From Bacteroidales bacterium (lineage in GTDB: Bacteria; Bacteroidota; Bacteroidia; Bacteroidales; UBA932), in contig SUYN01000002.1 in the NCBI GenBank assembly GCA_015060405.1, positions 186,001 through 250,000 of the forward strand: DNA of 64,000 nucleotides, read 5' to 3'. The notes beneath the pieces are model-generated. The model was not told where the DNA came from, made no database searches, and saw only the letters and a program-made list of their open reading frames with translations. A program made the translations under genes and the position numbers. Positions 29,145 through 37,209 of this stretch are shown piece after piece (position 1 is the stretch's first letter; the number at the start of each line of letters is the position of its first letter).

Positions 29145-30878
29145 ATGAAACGATTATTCCCGCTGTCTGCATTTCTTCTATTGTCTTTCTGCCTGATGGC
29201 AGGGGAAAGGCAGACCATATGGCCCAAGGGCAGGATGCCTCACCGTCAGGACCATCAGATCGCTGCCATGACAGATGAATCGGAAAGTCCCGGCTTCAAG
29301 GCAGACAAGCATAGGGTGGCATATATCGAATGGTATGACGCACCGGCTGAGGAAAAGCGCAACGGCGGATGCATGATCCTCATATCCGGCGGAAGCTATG
29401 AATGCTGCTGCGATGTGGGACTCGTCAAGCAATGGAACGAAAGATTCACAGAACTCGGATTCCAGTGTGTGAACTTTGTCTACAGGACTCCGAGGCCGGT
29501 GGGCCTTCCTATATATCAGACTGCATGGGAGGACGGCCAGCGTGCGGTCAGGATGGTCAGAAGCCAGGCAGAGAAAAGAGGTCTGGACCCCGAAAGGATA
29601 GGTGTGATCTCCATGTCGGCCGGCTCCCATCTTGGCCTCCTGCTGGCTACGAGCTCTCAGACTCAGGCCTATGAGAGAGTCGACAAGGTCGATGATGTAC
29701 CATGCCATATAAACTGGGCCATCATCAACGCCCCTGCATATGGCACCACAGATGCCGACAAGGGTACTCCGGCCTTAAGGCAGGGATATGGAAGCGATGT
29801 CTCTCTCAGCGAAGTGTTCAGATTCGATGAAAAGACCTGCCCGATGAGCCTGCATCATGGAGGGGCCGACATCTATGCCCCTCAGACTTCCACTCTGGTG
29901 TACAGGCGTCTGCGCAGCATGGGGATTCCTGCCGAGCTCCATCTGTATTCCGACAAGGGGCACGGTGCTTTCGGACTTGAGAGAGGCGTGGAATTCATGC
30001 GTCAGATGGGCTATATGGGGCAGATTCCGGAAGAAGTGCCTCTCATGGAAAGGTATTCGGGTGAAGGCTGCCCGGTCTCTTACGCGAAGGAAACCATATG
30101 GCCTGAAGGCCGGATTCCGGACCTGCAGGCAGAGCAATGTGTTCCATATATAGAATGGTATATCCCCGACAATCTGACAACCAGGTCCATCCAGATCGTT
30201 TATTCCGGAGGAGCATATGACCGTAACGATCCCGACGGATTCGAGGTTGCCCCGATTAGGAAATACCTCAATGAAAAGGGAATGACGGTGGTGACATTGA
30301 AGTATCGTACTCCGCGCCCTGCCGGAGGTCTTGCAAAGCATACTGCTGCATGGCAGGATTTGCAGAGGGCAATCAGGATAGTGCGCAGTCAGGCGGAATC
30401 CAGAGGTCTGGATCCTGATAACATCGGAATCATGGGAAGTTCGGCAGGAGGCCATCTGACTCTGATGGGAGTGACATCTTCACGTCATCGGTCTTACTGG
30501 CCGGTGGACGAAACAGACAAGGTGTCCTGCAAGGTCCAGTGGGGAGTGGGCATCTATCCTGCCTATGTACTTTCCGACGGTTTTGATGGAGAGAACTCCC
30601 GGGGAGGCAATCCGGATGATGAAATCCTGGCCCCGGAATTCTCTTTCGACCTGGACACGGCCCCAATGGTGTTCATACACGGAGATGCCGACGGCTATTC
30701 GGCCATGGGCTCTGTGAGGGTGTGGGAAAAGATGCTGATGATGGGCATCCAGTCTGACCTGCACACATTGGCGACCAGGCATCATTGCTTCCAGCGCTCC
30801 TCTTCCGAGGGAACCGGAAGCTACACCCACATGGACAGAATCTGGGAATTCCTTACATCCAAAGGATTCAATAAGTAG
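29145..30878 (+). CDS. Tandem-domain alpha/beta hydrolase (esterase-like)
   Basis: Two homologous halves: VYRTPRPVGLP...SMSAGSHL and KYRTPRPAGGL...GSSAGGHL. Confidence 0.8.
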   Translation: MKRLFPLSAFLLLSFCLMAGERQTIWPKGRMPHRQDHQIAAMTDESESPGFKADKHRVAYIEWYDAPAEEKRNGGCMILISGGSYECCCDVGLVKQWNERFTELGFQCVNFVYRTPRPVGLPIYQTAWEDGQRAVRMVRSQAEKRGLDPERIGVISMSAGSHLGLLLATSSQTQAYERVDKVDDVPCHINWAIINAPAYGTTDADKGTPALRQGYGSDVSLSEVFRFDEKTCPMSLHHGGADIYAPQTSTLVYRRLRSMGIPAELHLYSDKGHGAFGLERGVEFMRQMGYMGQIPEEVPLMERYSGEGCPVSYAKETIWPEGRIPDLQAEQCVPYIEWYIPDNLTTRSIQIVYSGGAYDRNDPDGFEVAPIRKYLNEKGMTVVTLKYRTPRPAGGLAKHTAAWQDLQRAIRIVRSQAESRGLDPDNIGIMGSSAGGHLTLMGVTSSRHRSYWPVDETDKVSCKVQWGVGIYPAYVLSDGFDGENSRGGNPDDEILAPEFSFDLDTAPMVFIHGDADGYSAMGSVRVWEKMLMMGIQSDLHTLATRHHCFQRSSSEGTGSYTHMDRIWEFLTSKGFNK

Positions 30879-30915
30879 TTATCTATTGCCTACGAAGCTC
30901 TTGCCGACCCGATCC

Positions 30916-31038
30916 GTCATTCCCGACTCGATCGGGAATCCTTTCGCCCCCTCGTCCCCGTCATTTCCGCCCCGATCCGTCATTCCCGACTCGATCGGGA
31001 ATCCCCCTTCTGTCACCTCGAGCGAAGTCGAGAGGTCT
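30916..31038. repeat. Cluster of dispersed palindromic elements (two family A, one family B)
   Basis: GTCATTCCCGACTCGATCGGGAATC twice, then CTTCTGTCACCTCGAGCGAAGTCGAGAGGTCT. Confidence 0.9.
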
Positions 31039-31054
31039 CCCTTGATCTTATAAA

Positions 31055-31401
31055 CTATTTACTGCTACTGGTTTTAAAACCGATTTTAGAGCGGGGTGTG
31101 TTCTCTGGCTGGTCTTTGATGGACAGGGCGGCAATGGCTTGGTAGATTGTGTCTATTTCTCTGCGTACGTCTTCAGACAGGTCGTTGATTGCTTCAAGGT
31201 TGTCTTCGTCGTTCCTTTCCAAAAGCTCCAGCTTGGCTTTGATGGCTTTGAGTTCGGCTGAGAAGGAGGAGGTAATAGCTGTGGAACTATGTAACACTGA
31301 TGATAACATCGCTACTCCTTGCTCGGTAAATACATATGGTAGCGAACGGGATCCTCCCCAACTTGATATTCCATTTTGGAATTTCAAGTTTTCTTCTACA
31401 T
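31055..31401 (-). pseudogene. Truncated ORF6N-domain protein remnant (C-terminal part)
   Basis: FQNGISSWGGSRSLPYVFTEQGVAMLSSVLHSSTAI, fused in the ORF track to the mrp-derived segment. Confidence 0.7.
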
Positions 31402-31562
31402 AAAATCCCCGACCAAGGCCGGGGATGATAAGGTGTTGTGTTAGTATAGGGTTTCTGCTATTTTTTCGGCGAGGGCGAGGAAGGCGAGGCCGTCGGGGCG
31501 GGAGCTGAGAGCGGCGGGTTCGCCGGCGTCGCCGCATTCGCGGATGCTTTGGACGATCGGGA
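31402..31562. repeat. 161-bp duplicate of the mrp 3' end and flanking palindrome (left copy)
   Basis: Ungapped match to 36099-36259 with 4 mismatches by hand alignment. Confidence 0.95.
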
Positions 31563-31570
31563 ATCCCCCT

Positions 31571-31602
31571 TCTGTCATCTCTAGCGACCGGAGGGAGTCG
31601 AG
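31571..31602. repeat. Family B repeat
   Basis: TCTGTCATCTCTAGCGACCGGAGGGAGTCGAGAGATCT-type sequence. Confidence 0.75.
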
Positions 31603-31838
31603 AGATCTCATAAGATTGATCCTCGCAGAAAACTAGCGGGATTCTTCTGCAAGGATTCAAAAAACCGCTTCAAAAAGGTCTATTTTGTACAGAAAAAGGA
31701 ATTCTCGCAGAAGAATTGCCGGATTTCTTTGCGAGGATTCGTAAAAACTTGCGTCGCGACATTCATATGTTTAGTATTTGTAGTAACTTTGGAAGTTTTA
31801 TTACTCTTTTAGGATATTCATTAAGCGTCTTAATCCAT

Positions 31839-34700
31839 ATGAAGAAACTTCACAGCTGCATCGCAGCCCTTTTTACTATATTTTCCCTCGTCTCCTGCCT
31901 CCAGGAAGAACGCTCTCCAGAAGAAATCCTCGTGCCGTCACCGGCGGAGGTAGACTGCTCGGAGTCGTTCTCCCTCACCTCCAAAGTTCCCAAGGGCTCC
32001 GAAAAGCTGGTGGAAGAGTGCGGCTTCCTCGTAGGAACCACAAAAGACCTTGCAGATGCGCTCACGGTTGAAGGTGCAATGACCGAAAACACCTTCAGCG
32101 CCGCCCTCCCTGCCCGCAAATACGGCACGACATATTACATCTGTTCGTATGTAACCAACGGACGAGGCTCCGAGATAAGGTCAGACCTAATCTCATATGA
32201 ACTCAAGTCCTTGGAGGAGTACGTTTCATTCGGCAAGATCAAGTTACTGTCCTATAATCCTCTGACCAAACAGGCCGAGATAACCATACCAGTTGAGATT
32301 CAGTCTGGCGTGAATGTGACTGAAGTCGGTGTCTGCTACGGCTCAAGCGAGTCTCTTTCTGATGAGGATACCTATGTCGAGGGTACAATCAGTGAGGACG
32401 GCACCATCACAGTTTCTCTTGAAGGCTTTAAAGATGGTACCCAGTACTATATGCGTCCGTACATAAAGGAGAATGAATATATTGCATATGCTGAGACATC
32501 TCCATTCTTTATTCAGCCTATTCCAGTGGTTGTCACCTATGCAGCCAAAGACATCACTTCCGAAAGCGCAGTACTTTCCGGAGAGGTGGAAAGAGGCGAA
32601 AACATTACCGAGAGGGGCTTCGTCTGGCTGAACGGTCAGGGCACTCCGACAATCGACTCCTACAAACTGAAGGTGGACGGAACCCTTGGAAAATTTACAG
32701 CCTCGCTCTCCGATCTCGATGCAAATTCAAGGTACGCTTACCGCGCCTATGTTGCAAATGACCAGGGCGTCTTCTATGGCGACATCCTGACTTTCAGCAC
32801 CATGGCCGGTGCCGCATCACTTTCAGCGATAAAGGTCACCAACATCACCACCTCCTCTGCGACCTTCACCTGTACCGTGACAAATCACGGCGGCGAGACC
32901 GTCTCTGAGGTTGGCTTCTACATCGGCAAAGATGAAGAAGTGGATATGGAAACAGCTCAGAAGGTCAGCGAGGCCTATAGCTCAGACAACTTCACCCTCT
33001 CAGCAGAGGACCTTGAAATCGGCCAGGACTACTATGTAAAGGCCTTCGCAAAGAACTCTGTAGGTGAGGCATACAGCGCAATAGTCTCCTTCAAGACCAT
33101 AAGCACCGCTCCAAGTGTCATAACTGTAGGTTCGTCAGAACTTTCAGCCACAAGCGCTGAACTCTCCGGTGAAGTCACCGACGACAACGGCGAAATCATC
33201 ACCGAGCGTGGTTTCGTGTGGATGAAAGGAAGCGGAACTCCTACAACTTCATCGTCTAAGTTGACCGCTGATGGCACCACAGGAGCCTTCACAGCAACCT
33301 TGACAGATGTTACTCCTAATCAGATATATTCATATAGAGCTTATGCAATAAACTCTATGGGTACTTCTTATGGTGAGGTGATGACCTTTGAAATACAGGT
33401 CGATCTGCCAACTGTCACCACAGATGAGGTAACCGACATTACGGACTTCAGCGCAGTTTCAGGAGGAAATGTTACCGCCGACGGTGGCGCAGACATTCTG
33501 GCCAAGGGAATAGTGTGGAGCCGTTCGAAGAATCCTACAGTGGACCTTGAGACCAAGACCGATGAAGGAACCGGCCTTGATTCCTTTACAAGCACAATGT
33601 CCAACCTGACCTCCGGCTCGACTTATTATGTCAGGGCTTACGCCACCAACGTCGTAGGAACAGGATATGGCAAGGAAATGGAATTCAAGACCACTGGCGA
33701 AGCCCCTTACGTCGCCCTTGAAGCTGCCAACTGTTTTATTGTTTCGGAATCTGGCATATATTCGTTCAGTACCGTAAAGGGTAATAGTTCCGAATCAGTT
33801 GGAAACGTAGAATGTGCAGAGGTTTTGTGGGAGTCTTTTGGAACATCGGAAACGCCGAAAGTAGGTTCTTTGGTATCTTCTGTTTCCGTTCAAGGCGACG
33901 CGATTGTCTTCGATGTTGCCGATCCTTACCGCGAGGGTAACGCAGTGATTGCGGCCAAGGATGCTTCTGGCACCATCCTTTGGTCTTGGCACATCTGGCT
34001 GACCGATGAGCCTGGGGAGCAGGTGTATTATAACAATGCGGGCACAATGATGGACCGCAACCTCGGTGCGACATCTGCTACTCCTGGCGATGTGGGTGCT
34101 TTGGGACTTTTGTACCAGTGGGGTCGTAAGGATCCATTCCTCGGTTCATCGTCTATCAGCAGTTCTACAGAGGCAAAATCCACCCTTACTTGGCCGTCAG
34201 CAGTATCGTCAGATTCTTCAACAGGTACAATAGAATATGCCACCGCGAATCCAACTACATTCATCACTTCCAATAGTAGTAATTACGATTGGTATTATAC
34301 TGGTTCAAGCAGTACAGACGACACCCGTTGGCAGTCAGAGAAGACAATATATGATCCTTGTCCTGCAGGTTGGCGTGTTCCCGATGGCGGAAGTGATGGT
34401 GTTTGGTCGAAAGCACTTGGTTCATCTTCATCTTATTCCGGGGCATACGACAGCACCAATGAGGGTATGAACTTCTCCGGCAATTTCGGCGATGCTTCCA
34501 CCATCTGGTATCCTGCTTCGGGTTATCGCATCTACGACGGTGGGGCGCTGCTCAATGTCGGCTACTATGGCTACTATTGGTCAGTTACTCCTGGCGATAG
34601 CTACGCTTACTACCTGTACTTCAGCAGCTCTGGCTACGTCTATCCGTCCTTCAGCTACTATCGAGCGGGCGGGTTTGGCGTCCGTTGCGTCCAAGAGTGA
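31839..34700 (+). CDS. DGR target: large lipoprotein with repeated FN3-like modules and C-terminal FISUMP/C-type-lectin-like variable domain
   Basis: MKKLHSCIAALFTIFSLVSC lipobox; repeated SAxLSGEV..TERGFVW..YxYRAYAxNxxG modules; DPCPAGWRVPDGG...VRCVQE; VR at the 3' end. Confidence 0.9.
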   Translation: MKKLHSCIAALFTIFSLVSCLQEERSPEEILVPSPAEVDCSESFSLTSKVPKGSEKLVEECGFLVGTTKDLADALTVEGAMTENTFSAALPARKYGTTYYICSYVTNGRGSEIRSDLISYELKSLEEYVSFGKIKLLSYNPLTKQAEITIPVEIQSGVNVTEVGVCYGSSESLSDEDTYVEGTISEDGTITVSLEGFKDGTQYYMRPYIKENEYIAYAETSPFFIQPIPVVVTYAAKDITSESAVLSGEVERGENITERGFVWLNGQGTPTIDSYKLKVDGTLGKFTASLSDLDANSRYAYRAYVANDQGVFYGDILTFSTMAGAASLSAIKVTNITTSSATFTCTVTNHGGETVSEVGFYIGKDEEVDMETAQKVSEAYSSDNFTLSAEDLEIGQDYYVKAFAKNSVGEAYSAIVSFKTISTAPSVITVGSSELSATSAELSGEVTDDNGEIITERGFVWMKGSGTPTTSSSKLTADGTTGAFTATLTDVTPNQIYSYRAYAINSMGTSYGEVMTFEIQVDLPTVTTDEVTDITDFSAVSGGNVTADGGADILAKGIVWSRSKNPTVDLETKTDEGTGLDSFTSTMSNLTSGSTYYVRAYATNVVGTGYGKEMEFKTTGEAPYVALEAANCFIVSESGIYSFSTVKGNSSESVGNVECAEVLWESFGTSETPKVGSLVSSVSVQGDAIVFDVADPYREGNAVIAAKDASGTILWSWHIWLTDEPGEQVYYNNAGTMMDRNLGATSATPGDVGALGLLYQWGRKDPFLGSSSISSSTEAKSTLTWPSAVSSDSSTGTIEYATANPTTFITSNSSNYDWYYTGSSSTDDTRWQSEKTIYDPCPAGWRVPDGGSDGVWSKALGSSSSYSGAYDSTNEGMNFSGNFGDASTIWYPASGYRIYDGGALLNVGYYGYYWSVTPGDSYAYYLYFSSSGYVYPSFSYYRAGGFGVRCVQE
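34512..34697 (+). repeat. DGR variable repeat (VR)
   Basis: Ungapped 186-bp alignment to 35701-35886; about 28 of 38 mismatches at template A. Confidence 0.95.
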
Positions 34701-34712
34701 TTCGGACAGCGG

Positions 34713-34745
34713 TTCATATGAGCCCTGCTCGCGGGCTCATATGAA
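34713..34745. promoter_or_regulatory. Perfect 13-bp inverted repeat with 7-nt loop just downstream of VR
   Basis: TTCATATGAGCCC-TGCTCGC-GGGCTCATATGAA. Confidence 0.85.
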
Positions 34746-34766
34746 CATGCGTTTTGATGAATTTTT

Positions 34767-34804
34767 TCTCGCGCCCGGCGCGAGACGGCAGGCGCGAAGC
34801 GCCT
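34767..34804. repeat. Two further GC-rich hairpins
   Basis: TCTCGCGCC-C-GGCGCGAGA and AGGCGC-GAA-GCGCCT. Confidence 0.7.
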
Positions 34805-34828
34805 CAAATTTCAAATATTCTTATTGTT

Positions 34829-35533
34829 ATGACCTTTAGAGAAATCATAGAAAGAGAGGACCAGAATATTGATTGTATCTGGCTGTACCGAGAAGGAATG
34901 TTTATGAAGGCGTATGAGAGAAGTGCATTTTTTGTCCATACCCTAATTCATGAGTTCAAGCTTTCTAAGAGGTATATCAAAACCATTAATATGGATGTCA
35001 TCTCTCTTGGATTTCCAGAACAGACTGTGCCCAAATGGCTAAATGGTTATGTGTATGAGTATGTTCAAGATGGTTTGATAAGATGTTTCAGCCGTAAGAA
35101 ATACGATGAGGTGGAATTCCATAATTGGAAGGAGGTGGCGAAGGTCAATGTCGGTGATCGCTTTACACCTAATACATCTGTGATAGAAAAGGCACCTGTA
35201 TATAAAACTGCATATGATCTTCTTACTCAGGTTGTTGGCTTTAGTGTACACCTTTCAAGAAATGTTTCTGATCCTATCGGTATACATCTCAAAGAACTTA
35301 CATATAAACTATGTTATACTATCCGTATGATGTACGATGTTAAGGATAAGGAGACACAGATTATTAAGGCCCTTGAATTCTGTGATGAGATCAAGTTTGT
35401 ACTCCAATTGTTCAAAGACTTAAAAGAAATATCAATTAATACTTTTGCGCTTGCAAGTGAACGTGTCGTATCTGTCAGCAAACAGCTCTCTGCACTTCGT
35501 GGAAAGGTTACGGCTGAAATACACGGGGTTTGA
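34829..35533 (+). CDS. DGR accessory protein: MutS domain I-like N-terminus fused to Avd-like helical C-terminus
   Basis: N-terminus DCIWLYREGMFMKAYERSAFFVHTL...GFPEQTVPKWL resembles MutS-I; C-terminus KTAYDLLTQVVGFSVHLSRN...LKDLKEISINTFALASERVVSVSKQLSALRG is Avd-like; lies between VR and TR. Confidence 0.75.
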   Translation: MTFREIIEREDQNIDCIWLYREGMFMKAYERSAFFVHTLIHEFKLSKRYIKTINMDVISLGFPEQTVPKWLNGYVYEYVQDGLIRCFSRKKYDEVEFHNWKEVAKVNVGDRFTPNTSVIEKAPVYKTAYDLLTQVVGFSVHLSRNVSDPIGIHLKELTYKLCYTIRMMYDVKDKETQIIKALEFCDEIKFVLQLFKDLKEISINTFALASERVVSVSKQLSALRGKVTAEIHGV

Positions 35534-35700
35534 ATGATTCAGCAGCCCACCGCCACCGGATAATTCTGTCTTTTACAGGATGAAGAATCTATGTCCGACG
35601 GTCATATATACTAGTCTGCTTAGGTGTCAACGTCAAGTTTCCGCTTAGGCATTCATCAAAAGATAGGTTCTACCGACTCTTATAGCGGCTGCTTTAAATG

Positions 35701-35886
35701 CCTGCTTCGGGTTATCGCAACAACGACGATGGGGCGCTGAACAATGTCGGCAACAATGGCAACTATTGGTCAGTTACTCCTAACAATAACAACGCTTACA
35801 ACCTGAACTTCAACAACAATGGCAATGTCAATCCGACGAACAACAACAATCGGGCGTCCGGCTTCTCGGTCCGTTGCGTCCAAGAA
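35701..35886 (+). repeat. DGR template repeat (TR)
   Basis: AAC/AAT-rich (22 AAY codons) non-variable counterpart of VR; conceptual translation GYRNNDDGALNNVGNNGNYWSVTPNNNNAYNLNFNNNGNVNPTNNNNRASGFSVRCVQE. Confidence 0.95.
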
Positions 35887-35932
35887 TCAGAATAATTCGA
35901 TTAGCGAGTCCGTATGCCCCAGCGTAGCAAGG

Positions 35933-35988
35933 GCAGAGGGACCTCCGACACTTTTTCAGCAATACTGTCGGAGGTCCCTGCTTTTTTT
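35933..35988 (+). terminator. Strong stem-loop with T tract downstream of TR
   Basis: GGGACCTCCGACA...TGTCGGAGGTCCC then CTTTTTTT. Confidence 0.8.
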
Positions 35989-35989
35989 G

Positions 35990-36032
35990 GGGTATCTCCG
36001 ACACAAATCCCGTAAAAGTGTCGGAGGTACCC
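35990..36032. repeat. Second inverted repeat sharing the CTCCGACA core
   Basis: GGGTATCTCCGACAC...GTGTCGGAGGTACCC. Confidence 0.8.
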
Positions 36033-36098
36033 TTAGCTTTAATGCATCGCTTTCAAGTTTGATGTCACAGATTGTGACTGCAAGTTTTCGCTTGCACA

Positions 36099-36259
36099 AA
36101 AATCCCCGACCAAGGCCGGGGATGATAAGGTGTTGTGTTAGTATAGGGTTTCTGCTACTTTTTCGGCGAGGGAGAGGAAGGCGAGGCCGTCGGGGCGGGA
36201 GCTGAGGGCGGCTGGTTCGCCGGCGTCGCCGCATTCGCGGATGCTTTGGACGATCGGGA
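36099..36259. repeat. 161-bp repeat containing mrp 3' end (right, native copy)
   Basis: Matches 31402-31562. Confidence 0.95.
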
Positions 36260-37205
36260 TCTGGCCCAGGAGCTGGATGCCGTATTTCTCGGCCATTCTT
36301 ACACCGCCTTCTTTTCCGAAGATGTAGTACTTTTCGTCAGGGTGTTCTGCAGGGGTGAACCAGGCCATATTTTCGACAAGTCCGAAGATTGGCTTGTTGA
36401 CGCTTTCGTTGCGGAACATATTGACTCCCTTTTCTACGTCTGCGAGGGCCACGTCCTGTGGGGTGCTGACGATGACTGCTCCTTCCATCGGGATGTCGTG
36501 GACGAGGCTGATATGGATGTCGCCTGTTCCAGGAGGCATATCTATGAGGAGGAAGTCGAGTTCGCCCCAGCGTACCTGCAGAATCATCTGCTTCAGTGCG
36601 TTGCATGCCATAGGACCGCGCCAGATCAGCGCCTGTTCGGGCTTTGCGAAATAGCCTATCGACATCCACTTCACTCCATATTTCTCAAGCGGAAGGATGA
36701 CTTCCTTTTCTCCGTCCATAATGGCGTCCGGCATATCCGTTTCGCTTCCTGTCATCTTCGGAACTGACGGTCCGTAGACGTCGGCATCTGCGAGTCCGAC
36801 CTTGTAGCCTAGGCGTGCCAGCGCTACGGCAAGGTTGACTGCCACTGTTGATTTTCCCACTCCGCCCTTGCCGGAAGCTATGCCTATGATGTGTTTCACA
36901 TTCTCGAGTTCTTCTTCTCCGAGGTCAAGGCCGGGCTTCTTTTTAGGTGCCTCATCCTTGATTATGGTCTTCACCTCCACCTTAGTGCCTTCAGGGGCAT
37001 TTCTTATGACCGCGGCCTTGGTGCTTCCTATGAGGTACTCTGCAAGAGGGTCACGGTGCTTTGAAAAGGCGAGGGTTATGGTGACGGTTCCGTCATTGAT
37101 TCCGATATTCTCTACCATTCCGAGCTCCACGATGTTCTTGTCTCCCTTTGCGGGGTGCTCGACATCGCGGAGCCATGTGCTTATGTCTGCTGTATTCATA
37201 TTCAA
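36138..37205 (-). CDS. mrp: Mrp/ApbC-family P-loop ATPase (Fe-S cluster carrier)
   Basis: IIGIASGKGGVGKSTVAVNLAVALARLGYKVGLADADVYGPSVPKM. Confidence 0.95.
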   Translation of the reverse strand: MNMNTADISTWLRDVEHPAKGDKNIVELGMVENIGINDGTVTITLAFSKHRDPLAEYLIGSTKAAVIRNAPEGTKVEVKTIIKDEAPKKKPGLDLGEEELENVKHIIGIASGKGGVGKSTVAVNLAVALARLGYKVGLADADVYGPSVPKMTGSETDMPDAIMDGEKEVILPLEKYGVKWMSIGYFAKPEQALIWRGPMACNALKQMILQVRWGELDFLLIDMPPGTGDIHISLVHDIPMEGAVIVSTPQDVALADVEKGVNMFRNESVNKPIFGLVENMAWFTPAEHPDEKYYIFGKEGGVRMAEKYGIQLLGQIPIVQSIRECGDAGEPAALSSRPDGLAFLSLAEKVAETLY

Positions 37206-37209
37206 TTAT

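Noticed and set aside
31055-31660. 201-aa minus-strand ORF taken as one protein
   Set aside because: Chimera of palindromic repeats, duplicated mrp tail and an ORF6N fragment; annotated as parts instead.
34713-34745. Hairpin after VR as a simple rho-independent terminator
   Set aside because: No T tract directly after the stem and the position fits a DGR homing hairpin; termination not excluded.
35698-35895. 65-aa ORF in the track (MPASGYRNNDDGALNN...)
   Set aside because: This is the DGR template repeat read in the VR frame, not an independent gene; listed as a repeat.
36030-36098. Possible second ORF6N fragment beside the native mrp end
   Set aside because: Only a short weakly similar stretch (CAAGTTTTC near the palindrome); too little to support a feature.
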